Positions 17,512 to 39,067 of a stretch of 64,000 nt of DNA are shown in pieces. The DNA lies in the NCBI RefSeq assembly GCF_003173775.1, contig NZ_CP029552.1, forward strand, positions 4,901,001 to 4,965,000, read 5' to 3'. The DNA comes from Methylobacterium sp. 17Sr1-1 (lineage in GTDB: Bacteria; Pseudomonadota; Alphaproteobacteria; Rhizobiales; Beijerinckiaceae). A program made the position numbers and the translations under genes. The number at the start of each line of letters is the position of its first letter. The stretch's first letter is position 1. Under the pieces are notes generated by a model. It was not told the origin of the DNA, did no database searches, and saw only the letters and a program-made list of their open reading frames with translations.

Positions 17512-17540
17512 TTGCATCCGGACCTGCGATCCGGCTAGAG
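17512..17540 (+). promoter_or_regulatory. Probable promoter of tRNA-Trp
   Basis: TTGCAT (17512-17517) and CTAGAG (17535-17540) with a 17-base spacer lie 22 bases before the mature tRNA. Confidence 0.5.
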
Positions 17541-17562
17541 AGCACTCGCGCCGCGGCGCTGC

Positions 17563-17639
17563 AGGAGTGTAGCTCAACTGGTCAGAGCACCGGTCTCCAA
17601 AACCGGGGGTTGGGGGTTCGAGTCCCTCCACTCCTGCCA
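17563..17639 (+). tRNA. tRNA-Trp (anticodon CCA)
   Basis: The acceptor stem AGGAGTG (17563-17569) pairs with CACTCCT (17629-17635), followed by discriminator G and an encoded CCA (17637-17639). The anticodon stem CCGGT/ACCGG encloses loop CTCCAAA with anticodon CCA at 17597-17599. The T-arm contains GGTTCGAGTCC. tRNA-Trp upstream of secE is a common arrangement in alphaproteobacteria. Confidence 0.97.
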
Positions 17640-17707
17640 GGGACCGCGAGCCGACCGGAGCCTCCAGCGAAAGCCGGCAGACCTCCATAACAATCCGTCC
17701 GGGCCAG

Positions 17708-17736
17708 TCGACAAGCGCACGCAACTGCGCTAGACG
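17708..17736 (+). promoter_or_regulatory. Possible promoter of secE-nusG
   Basis: TCGACA (17708-17713) and TAGACG (17731-17736) with a 17-base spacer, 99 bases before the secE start. Confidence 0.4.
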
Positions 17737-17835
17737 CTGCGCCCATCCCAGATCGAACAGGCGGCGATGCGGGCCGGGGGTGATCCTTCAGCCTGCCGGC
17801 CGCCGTTGGTTTCGAGCGCATCGGTTGTCCGAGCC

Positions 17836-18120
17836 ATGGCATCGAACGAAGCGACGAAGAAGATGGACCTCGGGCGCAACGCCTCCCGCAGCACCCCGCC
17901 GACGCCGCCCGCGCGTCCGGCGCAGAAGCGCGTCGGCCCGTTCGAGTTCCTGCAGCAGGTGCGCGACGAAGGCCGGAAGGTCACCTGGCCGACCCGCAAG
18001 GAGACCCTGGTCACCACCCTGATGGTGTTCGTCATGGTGGTGGTGGCGAGCGTGTTCTTCACCGTCGTCGACCAGGTCCTGCGCTACGCCGTGACGCTGG
18101 TGCTGGGCATCGGGGCCTGA
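17836..18120 (+). CDS. secE: Protein translocase subunit SecE
   Basis: SecE clamps SecY in the inner-membrane Sec translocon. The 94-residue protein has a Pro/Ala-rich N-terminal tail of about 35 residues, then the conserved amphipathic helix region [20 protein letters not shown] and a single membrane helix ([18 protein letters not shown]). TWPTRKET is the family hallmark. ATG 17836 gives MASNEATKK; the tail is longer than in minimal SecE. It is followed 91 bases later by nusG, the normal pairing. Confidence 0.93.
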   Translation: MASNEATKKMDLGRNASRSTPPTPPARPAQKRVGPFEFLQQVRDEGRKVTWPTRKETLVTTLMVFVMVVVASVFFTVVDQVLRYAVTLVLGIGA

Positions 18121-18211
18121 TCGAGCCGTCAAGACCCGGCAGAGCCGGACCGCAAGACCCCGGCAGAGCCGGCCCGAGAGTCGGGGCCGCCGCCGGATTG
18201 GAGTGAACGCC

Positions 18212-18745
18212 GTGTCGAAGCGCTGGTACATCGTCCACGCCTATTCGAACTTCGAGAACAAGGTCGCGCAGTCGATCAAGGACCAGGCGGCGCAGCGCGG
18301 CCTGACGGAGAAGTTCGACGAGGTCATGGTCCCGACCGAGAAGGTCGTGGAGGTGCGCCGCGGCCGCAAGGTCGACGCCGAGCGCAAGTTCTTCCCCGGC
18401 TACGTGCTGGTGAAGTGCGACCTCACCGACGAGGTCTACCACCTCATCAAGAACACCCCGAAGGTCACGGGCTTCCTCGGGGCCGACAAGTCGAAGCCGG
18501 TGCCGATCCCGGACGCCGAGGCCGAGCGCATCAAGGGCCAGGTCCAGGAAGGCACCGAGCGCCCGAAGGCCTCGATCGCCTACGAGGTCGGCGAGCAGGT
18601 CCGCGTCGCGGACGGCCCCTTCGCGTCCTTCAACGGCGTCGTCGAGGAAGTCGACGAGAGCCGCTCCCGCCTCAAGGTGGCGGTCTCCATCTTCGGCCGG
18701 GCGACCCCGGTCGAGCTCGAATACGGTCAGGTCGAGAAGCTCTGA
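18212..18745 (+). CDS. nusG: Transcription termination/antitermination protein NusG
   Basis: NusG binds the RNA polymerase clamp, suppresses pausing and couples to ribosomal S10 or Rho. The 177-residue protein has the NGN domain ([15 protein letters not shown] to VTGFLG) and a C-terminal KOW domain ([17 protein letters not shown]). GTG 18212 (MSKRWYIV) is preferred because GGAG at 18200-18203 sits 8 bases upstream; GTG 18203 would overlap that site. Confidence 0.95.
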   Translation: MSKRWYIVHAYSNFENKVAQSIKDQAAQRGLTEKFDEVMVPTEKVVEVRRGRKVDAERKFFPGYVLVKCDLTDEVYHLIKNTPKVTGFLGADKSKPVPIPDAEAERIKGQVQEGTERPKASIAYEVGEQVRVADGPFASFNGVVEEVDESRSRLKVAVSIFGRATPVELEYGQVEKL

Positions 18746-18925
18746 TCGTCACCGGCGGATTTTTCGGGAGCCGCACGGGGCGTGGCAACGCGCCTCGCGA
18801 TCGCTGATCCCGAAAGAGCTGCCTCTCACCCGCGGAAGGCCCGCCCGGAAACGCCTCCGGGAGCCCGGGCCGCACCGCGACCTGCAACCGCCCTCAGACA
18901 GTAGGGCTATTCTGGGAGCAGTCCC

Positions 18926-19375
18926 ATGGCGAAGAAGATCACGGGCTACGTGAAGCTTCAGGTCCCGGCCGGCGCCGCCAATCCGTCGCCGCCGATCGGT
19001 CCCGCGCTCGGTCAGCGCGGCCTCAACATCATGGAATTCTGCAAGGCCTTCAACGCGAAGACCTCGCAGATCGAGAAGGGCACCCCGATCCCGGTGATCA
19101 TCACCGCGTATCAGGACCGCTCCTTCACCTTCGAGATGAAGCAGCCCCCGGTCTCCTTCTTCCTCAAGAAGGCCGCCGGCCTGAAGATCGGCAAGAAGCC
19201 GGCCTCCGGCTCGAAGACCCCCGGCAAGGGCGCGCCCGCCGGCAAGATCTCCGAGGCGCAGATCCGCGAGATCGCCGAGAAGAAGATGCCCGACCTGAAC
19301 TGCGATTCGGTCGATTCCGCCGTCGCCATGATCCGCGGCTCCGCCCGCGCCATGGGTCTCGAGATCACCGCGTAA
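18926..19375 (+). CDS. rplK: 50S ribosomal protein L11
   Basis: L11 forms the GTPase-associated centre with 23S rRNA and L10-L12. The 149-residue protein begins with the conserved [16 protein letters not shown] and has the [11 protein letters not shown] loop; a Lys/Gly-rich insert ([18 protein letters not shown]) makes it slightly longer than E. coli L11 (142). The 180-base gap after nusG may carry a separate promoter or the L1-binding leader, but I could not identify either. It is 12 bases ahead of rplA. Confidence 0.97.
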   Translation: MAKKITGYVKLQVPAGAANPSPPIGPALGQRGLNIMEFCKAFNAKTSQIEKGTPIPVIITAYQDRSFTFEMKQPPVSFFLKKAAGLKIGKKPASGSKTPGKGAPAGKISEAQIREIAEKKMPDLNCDSVDSAVAMIRGSARAMGLEITA

Positions 19376-19387
19376 GGGGAGGGCGAC

Positions 19388-20095
19388 ATGGCACAGACAG
19401 GCAAGCGCATCCGCTCCGCCCGCGAGGGCATCGAGGTCACCAAGCTCTATCCGCTCGCCGACGCGGTGAAGCTGATCAAGGAGCGGTCCACCGCCAAGTT
19501 CGACGAGACCTTCGAGGTCTCGATGAATCTCGGCGTCGACCCCCGCCACGCCGACCAGATGGTCCGCGGCGTCTGCAACCTGCCGAACGGCTCCGGCCGG
19601 ACCGTGCGGGTGGCGGTGTTCGCCCGTGGGCCCAAGGCCGACGAGGCCCGGGCCGCCGGCGCCGACATCGTCGGGGCCGAGGACCTGCTCGAGACGATCC
19701 AGGGCGGCACGATCGACTTCGATCGCTGCATCGCCACCCCGGACATGATGCCGCTGGTCGGCCGCCTCGGTAAGGTGCTGGGCCCGCGCGGCCTGATGCC
19801 GAACCCGAAGGTCGGCACCGTCACCATGGACGTGAAGGGCGCCGTCGCCGGCGCCAAGGGCGGCTCGGTCGAGTTCCGCGTCGAGAAGGCGGGCATCGTC
19901 CACGCCGGCATCGGTAAGGTCTCGTTCGACGAGCAGAAGATCGTCGAGAACATCCGCGCCTTCGCCGACGCGGTCGCCAAGGCCAAGCCCGCCGGCGCCA
20001 AGGGCACCTACATCCAGCGCATCGCCGTCTCCTCGACGATGGGCCCGGGCGTGAAGGTCGATCCCTCGAGCGTGCTGGTCGCCGCCGGCGCCTGA
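19388..20095 (+). CDS. rplA: 50S ribosomal protein L1
   Basis: L1 forms the mobile L1 stalk at the E site and, in other bacteria, represses its own operon by binding the rplK leader. At 235 residues it is the usual length, with the conserved [14 protein letters not shown] motif and an N-terminus similar to other alphaproteobacterial L1. AGGGGAGGG immediately upstream is the ribosome binding site. A strong terminator follows, separating it from the inserted radical SAM gene. Confidence 0.97.
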   Translation: MAQTGKRIRSAREGIEVTKLYPLADAVKLIKERSTAKFDETFEVSMNLGVDPRHADQMVRGVCNLPNGSGRTVRVAVFARGPKADEARAAGADIVGAEDLLETIQGGTIDFDRCIATPDMMPLVGRLGKVLGPRGLMPNPKVGTVTMDVKGAVAGAKGGSVEFRVEKAGIVHAGIGKVSFDEQKIVENIRAFADAVAKAKPAGAKGTYIQRIAVSSTMGPGVKVDPSSVLVAAGA

Positions 20096-20124
20096 CGCCG
20101 ACGCGACTGTCGCGATGACACGAT

Positions 20125-20158
20125 GAAGCGCCCGGTCCGGCAACGGACCGGGCGCTTC
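20125..20158 (+). terminator. Hairpin terminator after rplA
   Basis: A perfect 15-bp stem, GAAGCGCCCGGTCCG with its complement, encloses the stable tetraloop GCAA. The T-tract is weak. Confidence 0.75.
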
Positions 20159-20282
20159 GCATTGGAGCGTGTGTCAGGCTTCTGACGCTGCGGCATCACG
20201 ATCTCCGGCGTAGCTCTGCAGCGCGGCGAAAACCCGACGCGGCGGGGCAGCCTTCCGGCGACGCTGTGCTAGATACGTCCCC

Positions 20283-21896
20283 ATGCGCAGCACCGTCCCG
20301 GTCTCCTCCTCGCGACGCATCCTCTGCGTCTTCCCCGCCTACACGCCGTCCTTCGGCACCTTCTCGCACGCCTATCCGCTGATGGGCGGCGTGAAGGCCT
20401 TCATGCCGCCGCAAGGGCTGCTGGTGATCGCCGCCTACATGCCGGAGGCATGGGAGGTAAGGGTCATCGACGAGAACATCGCTCGGGCCAGGCCCGAGGA
20501 CTTCGCCTGGGCCGACGCGGTGTTCGTGTCGGGCATGCACATCCAGGAGGGCCAGATCCACGAGATCGGCCGGCGGGCGCATGCCGCCGGCAAGGTCGCG
20601 GTGCTCGGCGGGCCTTCCGTCTCCGGCGCGCCGGAGAAGTACCCGGATTTCGACTATCTCCACATCGGCGAGATCGGCGACGCCACCGACGCGCTGATCC
20701 GGCGCCTCGACGAGACGGTCGCGGTCCCGGCCGAGCCGGAGCGGTTCGAGACCACGGATCGCCTCGCGCTGTCCGACTTCCCGGCCCCGGCCTACGAGCG
20801 CGTGCCGCTCAAGCGCTACCTGATCGGCTCGCTGCAATTCTCCTCGGGCTGCCCCTATCGCTGCGAGTTCTGCGACATCCCGCAGCTCTACGGCCGCCAG
20901 CCGCGCCTCAAGACCCCCGAGCAGCTCTGCGCCGAGCTCGACGCCATCGTGGCGCAAGCGGCCCACCCGGCGGTGGTCTACTTCGTCGACGACAACTTCA
21001 TCGGCAACCGCAAGGCGACGCGGGAGATGCTGCCCCACCTCGTGGAGTGGCAGAAGCGGAACAACTTCCCCCTTCAGTTCGCCTGCGAGGCGACGCTGAA
21101 CATGGCCAAGCAGCCCGAGATCCTCGAGCTGATGCGCCAGGCGAACTTCATGACGGTGTTCGTCGGCATCGAGACCCCGGAGGCCGACGCGCTCAAGGGC
21201 ATCGACAAGACACACAACGCCGCCGTGCCGATGTACGAGGCGATCGAGACCCTGAACTCCTACGGGCTGGAGGTGACCTCCGGCATCATCCTCGGGCTCG
21301 ACAGCGACACGGACAAGTCCGAGCAGAACCTGATCGACTTCATCGACCGGTCGGCGATCCCGGTTCTGACCATCAACCTGCTCCAGGCGCTGCCCAAGAC
21401 CCCGCTCTGGGACCGGCTGGAGCGGGAGGGCCGGCTCGTCCACGATGCCAGCCTGGAATCGAACGTGCTGTTCAAGCGCCCGCACGACGACGTGGTCGGT
21501 TCCTGGCGCCGGGCCATCGCCCACGCCTACTCGCCCGAGCAGCTGTTCGAGCGCTTCAAGCGCCAGTGCGACGTGACCTACCCGCACCGGATCACCACGC
21601 CGACCGCGGGCAAGCTGACCCTGACCAACCTGCGCCGCGGGCTGATCCTCGGCTTCAACATCATCACCCGGGTCGGCCTGTTCTCCGACTACCGCAAGCC
21701 GTTCTGGCGCGCCGCGGCCTACGCCCTCAAGCGCGGGCAGGTCGAGGCGGTGTTCAACATGGGCTTCGTCGCCCACCACCTGATCCGCTTCACCCGCGAG
21801 GCCCTGCGCGGCGAGCACAACGCCTCGTTCTACGCCGCGCAGGACAAGGCGAAGGCGGAGGCCGCCGCGAGGGGCGGGGCCCGGCAGGCGGCGTGA
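20283..21896 (+). CDS. hpnP: B12-binding radical SAM protein, likely hopanoid C-2 methylase
   Basis: The 537-residue protein has an N-terminal cobalamin-binding-type domain (about residues 12-150), a radical SAM core with the [4Fe-4S] ligands Cys190, Cys194 and Cys197 in SSGCPYRCEFCDIP, and a C-terminal region like the DUF4070 domain. The opening ILCVFPAYTPSFGTFSHAYP followed by MPPQGLLVIAAYMP resembles HpnP, which methylates C-2 of bacteriohopanoids, known from Methylobacterium and Rhodopseudomonas. HpnR (C-3 methylase) or another B12 radical SAM enzyme remains possible. There is no Shine-Dalgarno before the ATG, and a TAGATA box lies at 20270-20275. It interrupts the usual rplA-rplJ adjacency, with a terminator before and a promoter after. 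Confidence 0.72.
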   Translation: MRSTVPVSSSRRILCVFPAYTPSFGTFSHAYPLMGGVKAFMPPQGLLVIAAYMPEAWEVRVIDENIARARPEDFAWADAVFVSGMHIQEGQIHEIGRRAHAAGKVAVLGGPSVSGAPEKYPDFDYLHIGEIGDATDALIRRLDETVAVPAEPERFETTDRLALSDFPAPAYERVPLKRYLIGSLQFSSGCPYRCEFCDIPQLYGRQPRLKTPEQLCAELDAIVAQAAHPAVVYFVDDNFIGNRKATREMLPHLVEWQKRNNFPLQFACEATLNMAKQPEILELMRQANFMTVFVGIETPEADALKGIDKTHNAAVPMYEAIETLNSYGLEVTSGIILGLDSDTDKSEQNLIDFIDRSAIPVLTINLLQALPKTPLWDRLEREGRLVHDASLESNVLFKRPHDDVVGSWRRAIAHAYSPEQLFERFKRQCDVTYPHRITTPTAGKLTLTNLRRGLILGFNIITRVGLFSDYRKPFWRAAAYALKRGQVEAVFNMGFVAHHLIRFTREALRGEHNASFYAAQDKAKAEAAARGGARQAA

Positions 21897-22400
21897 ACCG
21901 GAGGCTCTGACGGGAATTCGCCCCTGCGACCGAATTTCCTCCGTCCGGGCACTTGGCAGGCTGTTTGCACCCCGCTATAGACCCGGCTCCACGTTTCCGA
22001 GATCGAAAGGATTCGGCCGCCCGGCCGGTCCTGGAGAGAGGTCCCCGGGCGACCGGGTGACCAAAGTGGCCGGAAGGGCTCAGGGGGCAACCCCTCGCGC
22101 CCCGTCCGGCCATGTCCTGTCCGAGACTGCAGGCGCCGGCATCCGCCGGCTTAAACCGCAAAGCCTGCACAGACGGGGAAGACCGAGTTTCACCGCCCCC
22201 ATGGCTGACCATGGCCTGCGGGGCGTCGGTTTGAACCATCTCGCCCGAGGCGAGGGGCCGTCAGGTCCTTGGCATCGGGGGCAGGGCCGTGAAGCGTCGT
22301 TCAGGACGTCGCGGTCTTTTCACGAAGGCCCCGGCTCATCCTGGGCGGCAACTGCAACCGGCGGGGCCCATCCGGGTTCCGCCAACCGGAGAGAGCCAAG
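21897..22400. other. Long rplJ leader region
   Basis: This 504-base stretch holds the rplJ promoter at 21953-21981 and a predicted 5' leader of about 410 bases. TGGCCGGA near 22067 and TCCGGCCA near 22105 form an 8-bp stem. L10(L12) binding leaders upstream of rplJ are known in other bacteria. No protein-coding gene is convincing here. Confidence 0.55.
21953..21981 (+). promoter_or_regulatory. Sigma70 promoter of rplJL-rpoBC
   Basis: TTGGCA (21953-21958), a 17-base spacer and TATAGA (21976-21981) make the best promoter match in the window. It lies 57 bases past the radical SAM stop. Confidence 0.7.
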
Positions 22401-22934
22401 GTGGACAGAGCAGCAAAAGCTGATCTCGTCGCGACGCTCAACGGGGTGTTCACGAACACCTCCGTCGTCGTCGTGGCCCACTACAAGGGCCTCACGGTCG
22501 CCGACATGCAGAAGCTGCGCTCGCAGATGAAGCAGGCCGGCGCCACCGTGAAGGTCGCGAAGAACCGCCTCGCCAACATCGCTCTCGAAGGCACGGACGT
22601 CGCCTCCATTCAGCCCCTCCTGAAGGGCCCGACCCTGCTCGCCTATTCGAGCGATCCGGTCGCGGCCGCCAAGGTGGCGGTGGACTTCGCCAAGGCCAAC
22701 GAGAAGCTGGTCATCCTCGGCGGAGCCATGGGGACGACCGCCCTGAACCCGGACGGCGTGAAGGCCCTGGCCTCGCTGCCGTCCCTCGACGAACTGCGTG
22801 CCAAGATCGTGGGCCTGGTCCAGGCTCCCGCGACCAAGATCGCTCAGGTCGTCAACGCGCCGGCCGCCAAGCTCGCGCGCGTGTTCGGGGCCTATGCCAA
22901 GACCGGCGACGCCCAGACCGACGAAGCGGCCTAA
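22401..22934 (+). CDS. rplJ: 50S ribosomal protein L10
   Basis: L10 is the base of the L7/L12 stalk and usually the operon's translational repressor. The 177-residue protein starts at GTG behind GGAGAGAG (22388-22395). The conserved [13 protein letters not shown] and VAKNRLA segments are present, as is the C-terminal helix that binds L12 dimers ([13 protein letters not shown]). No in-frame ATG precedes the conserved region. Confidence 0.97.
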   Translation: MDRAAKADLVATLNGVFTNTSVVVVAHYKGLTVADMQKLRSQMKQAGATVKVAKNRLANIALEGTDVASIQPLLKGPTLLAYSSDPVAAAKVAVDFAKANEKLVILGGAMGTTALNPDGVKALASLPSLDELRAKIVGLVQAPATKIAQVVNAPAAKLARVFGAYAKTGDAQTDEAA

Positions 22935-22985
22935 CGGGCTGTTCGAGACCAAACCGTTCAAACCGACAACATCAGGAAGTGAAAA

Positions 22986-23363
22986 ATGGCTGATCTTGCC
23001 AAGCTCGTCGACGACCTGTCCTCGCTGACCGTTCTCGAGGCTGCCGAGCTCGCGAAGATGCTCGAGGAGAAGTGGGGCGTCTCGGCGGCTGCCGCCGTCG
23101 CCGTCGCCGCCGGCCCGGCCGGTGGCGCCGCTGCCCCGGCCGCCGAGGAGCAGACCGAGTTCACCGTCGTCCTCGCTTCGGCCGGCGACAAGAAGATCGA
23201 GGTCATCAAGGAGGTCCGCGCGATCACCGGCCTCGGCCTCAAGGAGGCCAAGGATCTGGTCGAGGGCGCTCCGAAGCCGATCAAGGAGGGCGTGTCCAAG
23301 GACGACGCCGCCAAGCTCAAGGCCCAGCTCGAGAAGGCCGGCGCCAAGGTCGAGCTCAAGTAA
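22986..23363 (+). CDS. rplL: 50S ribosomal protein L7/L12
   Basis: L12 recruits translational GTPases to the ribosome. The 125-residue protein has the N-terminal dimerisation domain ([19 protein letters not shown]), a flexible Ala/Gly hinge around residues 37-55, and the factor-binding C-terminal domain with [18 protein letters not shown]. It is 51 bases behind rplJ. A hairpin follows at 23370-23389. Confidence 0.98.
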   Translation: MADLAKLVDDLSSLTVLEAAELAKMLEEKWGVSAAAAVAVAAGPAGGAAAPAAEEQTEFTVVLASAGDKKIEVIKEVRAITGLGLKEAKDLVEGAPKPIKEGVSKDDAAKLKAQLEKAGAKVELK

Positions 23364-23369
23364 GACGAT

Positions 23370-23389
23370 GGCGGGCCGTCCGGCCCGCC
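23370..23389 (+). terminator. Attenuator-like hairpin between rplL and rpoB
   Basis: GGCGGGCC pairs with GGCCCGCC around GTCC, 6 bases after the rplL stop. It has no T-tract. In other bacteria partial termination here lowers rpoBC transcription relative to rplJL. Confidence 0.6.
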
Positions 23390-23637
23390 ACGCGCTCCGG
23401 ACCCGGCCCTGGCCGGTCCGGGGCCACCAGCCCGCGGGCCTCGCGCTCGCGGGCTATGGTCGCTTTCGGCGCACCCCCTCGGGATCCGGGGTACGGATCA
23501 CCATATAGGTTTTCGAAGGTTGCGGGCGGCCGGTGCACGGGCGGTCCGCGCGGTTCCAGGCAGGTTTGATGCCGGCTCGATTCGGCCGGCGTCCCACCGG
23601 AGCCGTATAAGCGGTGGATGAGGAGCGAGGTCAACCC

Positions 23638-27762
<4,125 letters not shown>

Positions 27763-27907
27763 GCTCGTCCCGATCCCATCCTGACGACGGCGGCGGGGCC
27801 CTCAGCGCGAGGGCCCCGGCCGCCGAAACCCGTTTCATCAGACGGCGGCCGCTTACCTGGCCCTTCGCCCGGCCCTTCGCGGCGCCCCGTCAGCCAAGGA
27901 GCAGATC

Positions 27908-32113
<4,206 letters not shown>

Positions 32114-32130
32114 GGCAGGGGGCTCCCGAC

Positions 32131-32150
32131 GGCGGGCGTCGGCGCCCGCC
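32131..32150 (+). terminator. First hairpin after rpoC
   Basis: GGCGGGCG pairs with CGCCCGCC around TCGG; there is no T-tract. It precedes the stronger terminator. Confidence 0.45.
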
Positions 32151-32161
32151 GGACCCGATTG

Positions 32162-32200
32162 AAAAAGGCCGGCGCTCCCTCGCGGGGGCGCCGGCCTTTT
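32162..32200 (+). terminator. Rho-independent terminator of rplJL-rpoBC
   Basis: AAAAGGCCGGCGC pairs with GCGCCGGCCTTTT, with TCCC/GGGG extending the stem and a TCGC loop. The A-run before and T-run after make it usable in both directions. Confidence 0.85.
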
Positions 32201-32552
32201 CGCGTAAGCAGCCAAGCTTTAAGGGAAAGTTTCCGCTTGACGTCCGTGTGACGAGACCGTAATAGCCCCTCCTACTGAACGGCTGGCCGTAGGCGACAGC
32301 TGATCGACGTGCCCCTCGTGCCTCGATCCAAGTCTCCTAAACGCGACCGAACTTCAACGACTGACACGTGTCAGACCGGCATGATCGCTGGGGCCTTGCC
32401 CCCGGTGGTCCTCTGCTCGCATGGCGCGCCAAAGGCTGGTTTCAGCCTGGGGCGCGATTTGCGTTGCGCTTCTTCCCGAAGCGACGGTCGTTCAGACGAG
32501 ATTTAGCGAAACGACGGTCGCCAGGACGGCGACGCGTTGCGAGAGGAATGGC
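32201..32552. other. str operon promoter and leader region
   Basis: This stretch of 352 bases holds the rpsL promoter (32237-32265) and a leader of about 280 bases. Open frames overlapping rpsL upstream of its ATG have no conserved sequence. I see no other RNA or protein gene. Confidence 0.5.
32237..32265 (+). promoter_or_regulatory. Sigma70 promoter of the str operon
   Basis: TTGACG (32237-32242), a 17-base spacer and TAATAG (32260-32265), just downstream of the rpoC terminator. Confidence 0.7.
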
Positions 32553-32924
32553 ATGCCGACGATCAACCAGCTGATCGCCAATCCGCGGAAGGCGCAGAAG
32601 GCCCGCAACAAGGTGCCGGCCCTCGATGCCTGCCCGCAGAAGCGCGGCGTCTGCACCCGCGTCTACACCACGACCCCGAAGAAGCCGAACTCGGCGCTCC
32701 GCAAGGTCGCCAAGGTGCGCCTGACCAACGGCTTCGAGGTCATCGGCTACATCCCGGGCGAGGGTCACAACCTTCAGGAGCACTCCGTGGTGATGATCCG
32801 CGGCGGCCGCGTGAAGGATCTTCCGGGCGTGCGCTACCACATCCTGCGCGGCGTTCTCGATACCCAGGGCGTCAAGAACCGCAAGCAGCGCCGCTCGAAG
32901 TACGGCGCCAAGCGTCCGAAGTAA
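32553..32924 (+). CDS. rpsL: 30S ribosomal protein S12
   Basis: S12 sits at the decoding centre. At 123 residues it is full length. Lys43 (TTPKKPNS) and Lys88 (RVKDLPG), the usual streptomycin-resistance positions, are wild type, and Asp89 is the conserved methylthiolated residue. GAGAGGA at 32541-32547 fixes the ATG at 32553. Confidence 0.98.
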   Translation: MPTINQLIANPRKAQKARNKVPALDACPQKRGVCTRVYTTTPKKPNSALRKVAKVRLTNGFEVIGYIPGEGHNLQEHSVVMIRGGRVKDLPGVRYHILRGVLDTQGVKNRKQRRSKYGAKRPK

Positions 32925-33014
32925 GTCGACGCGGACCGGTACCTATATCGCCTGTCCCGCAAGGATGTCGCCGGCCTTCTGGCTCAGGCGGCCTGCGTGG
33001 GGCACAACAGTTGA

Positions 33015-33512
<498 letters not shown>

Positions 33513-33569
33513 ACGCTGCCTCGCCGCCGCCCTTCGGGTGCGGCGGCCCCCTTCTTCAGGAGCCCCCCG

Positions 33570-35645
<2,076 letters not shown>

Positions 35646-35748
35646 TGAGTTGGGCCTGATCTCAGGCCAGCTCGCAGCTTCGGTGCCCGCCATGGCGGGC
35701 ACCACCTCGAGACTAAAACGCACGCATTCGATCGACGGAGTTTTGGCG

Positions 35749-36939
<1,191 letters not shown>

Positions 36940-36972
36940 GCGTCCAGGCGCTTCCACGAGCGGACAGGTGAC

Positions 36973-36995
36973 GGGGCGGGCCTCGTGCCCGCCCC
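36973..36995 (+). terminator. Hairpin between tuf copy 2 and rpsJ
   Basis: GGGGCGGGC pairs with GCCCGCCCC around CTCGT; there is no T-tract. It may process or attenuate transcripts between the str and S10 clusters. Confidence 0.5.
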
Positions 36996-37019
36996 ATCCC
37001 GTCGCGAGGTAGACATCAC

Positions 37020-37328
<309 letters not shown>

Positions 37329-37375
37329 GGACCCGCGGGTTCTTAGAGCTTCACTAGGCTGCGCGGGGGAGAACC

Positions 37376-38128
37376 ATGCGCTCAGGAGTCATCGCACAGA
37401 AGGTCGGCATGACCCGCGTCTTCACGGACGCCGGCGAGCATGTTCCGGTCACGGTGCTCAAGGTCGATCAGTGCCAGGTGGTTGCCCACCGCACGGTCGA
37501 GAAGAACGGCTACGTCGCGCTCCAGGTGGGCGTCGGCAAGGCCAAGGTCAAGAACGTCACGAAGGCCCAGCGCGGCCATTTCGCCGTTGCGAAGGTCGAG
37601 CCGAAGCGCAAGCTGGCCGAGTTCCGCGTCAGCGAGGACGCGATCATCCCGGTCGGCGCCGAGATCACCGCGGACCACTTCCTGGCCGGTCAGTTCGTCG
37701 ACGTGACGGGCACGACCACCGGTAAAGGTTTCGCCGGCGGCATGAAGCGCTGGAACTTCGGCGGTCTGCGCGCCACCCACGGCGTGTCGATCTCGCACCG
37801 TTCGATCGGTTCGACCGGCGGCCGTCAGGACCCGGGCAAGACCTTCAAGAACAAGAAGATGCCGGGCCATCTCGGCGTCGAGCGGGTGACGACCCAGAAC
37901 CTGCGCGTCGTGCGCACCGACGTCGAGCGCGGCCTGATCCTGGTCGAGGGCTCGGTCCCGGGCGTCGACGGCGGCTGGATCTTCGTCCGCGACGCCGTGA
38001 AGCGCAAGCTGCCGGCCGATGCCCCGATGCCGGGCAAGTTCCGCGAGCAGACCGCTGCTTCGTCGGAGACCCCGTCTGAGGCTCAGGTCGAGGCTCCCGC
38101 GGCTCCGGCCACCGAGGAGAACGCGTGA
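37376..38128 (+). CDS. rplC: 50S ribosomal protein L3
   Basis: L3 reaches toward the peptidyl transferase centre. The 250-residue protein is about 40 longer than E. coli L3, mainly through an Ala/Glu/Pro-rich C-terminal tail (from about residue 222), common in alphaproteobacteria. The core [16 protein letters not shown] and [14 protein letters not shown] are intact. The stop TGA shares one base with the ATG of rplD. Confidence 0.97.
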   Translation: MRSGVIAQKVGMTRVFTDAGEHVPVTVLKVDQCQVVAHRTVEKNGYVALQVGVGKAKVKNVTKAQRGHFAVAKVEPKRKLAEFRVSEDAIIPVGAEITADHFLAGQFVDVTGTTTGKGFAGGMKRWNFGGLRATHGVSISHRSIGSTGGRQDPGKTFKNKKMPGHLGVERVTTQNLRVVRTDVERGLILVEGSVPGVDGGWIFVRDAVKRKLPADAPMPGKFREQTAASSETPSEAQVEAPAAPATEENA

Positions 38129-38748
38129 TGAAGTTCGAGATCACCACGCTCGACGGCGCCGAGGCCGGCTCGCTCGAGCTCGACGAGGCCATCTTCGGTC
38201 TCGAGCCCCGCGCCGACCTGCTGCAGCGCTGCGTCCGCTGGCAGCTCGCCAAGCGCCAGGCTGGGACGCACCAGACCAAGCAGCGCGGCGAGATCGCCCG
38301 CACGACCAAGAAGCTGTACAAGCAGAAGGGCACCGGTAACGCCCGTCACGGCGCTGCCTCCGCTCCGCAGTTCCGCGGCGGCGCCCGCGCCCACGGTCCG
38401 GTCACCCGCTCACACGCCCACGACCTGCCCAAGAAGGTCCGGGCGCTCGCGCTTCGCCACGCCCTCTCGGCCAAGGCCAAGAGCGCCGCGCTGATCGTCA
38501 TGGACGATGCCCGCCTCGAGGAGGGCAAGACCAAGGCGCTCAAGGAGCGGTTCGGCAAGCTGTCGCTCTCGAACGCCCTGATCATCGGCGGCGCCGAGCT
38601 CGACCAGAACTTCGCCCGTGCGGCCCGCAACCTGCCGCAGATCGACGTCCTGCCGGTGCAGGGCATCAACGTCTACGACATCCTGCGCCGCGAGAAGCTC
38701 GTGCTGACCCGCGCCGCCGTCGATGCGCTGGAGGCGCGATTCAAATGA
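38128..38748 (+). CDS. rplD: 50S ribosomal protein L4
   Basis: L4 lines the exit tunnel and regulates the S10 operon in E. coli. The 206-residue protein has the conserved tunnel loop segment [17 protein letters not shown] 38128 overlaps the rplC stop by one base (TGATG), and its own stop overlaps rplW by four, so translation of the three is coupled. GTG 38125 is an alternative one codon earlier. Confidence 0.97.
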   Translation: MKFEITTLDGAEAGSLELDEAIFGLEPRADLLQRCVRWQLAKRQAGTHQTKQRGEIARTTKKLYKQKGTGNARHGAASAPQFRGGARAHGPVTRSHAHDLPKKVRALALRHALSAKAKSAALIVMDDARLEEGKTKALKERFGKLSLSNALIIGGAELDQNFARAARNLPQIDVLPVQGINVYDILRREKLVLTRAAVDALEARFK

Positions 38749-39041
38749 GCGCTGATCCGCGCCACTACGACGTGATCGTCTCCCCGGTGATCACCGAGAA
38801 GGCGACCAACCTCTCGGAGCTCAACAAGGTTGTGTTCCGGGTGGCCCCGAAGGCGACGAAGCCGCAGATCAAGGAAGCGGTGGAGAAGCTGTTCGAGGTC
38901 AAGGTGAAGAGCGTCAACACGCTCACCACCAAGGGCAAGACCAAGATGTTCCGCGGTCAGCGCGGCCAGCGTTCGGACGTGAAGAAGGCGATCGTGACCC
39001 TCGAAGAGGGTCAGAGCATCGACGTCACGACCGGGCTCTGA
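38745..39041 (+). CDS. rplW: 50S ribosomal protein L23
   Basis: L23 borders the tunnel exit and docks trigger factor and SRP. The protein is 98 residues, with the conserved [14 protein letters not shown]. It overlaps rplD by ATGA and precedes rplB by 26 bases. Confidence 0.97.
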   Translation: MSADPRHYDVIVSPVITEKATNLSELNKVVFRVAPKATKPQIKEAVEKLFEVKVKSVNTLTTKGKTKMFRGQRGQRSDVKKAIVTLEEGQSIDVTTGL

Positions 39042-39067
39042 GGGGAACGGCGTAAGGGAACAAGCCA

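Noticed and set aside
22057..22400. Possible leader peptide or gene upstream of rplJ
   Set aside because: The frame runs into rplJ out of phase, has no ribosome binding site and poor composition; the region is better read as an untranslated leader.
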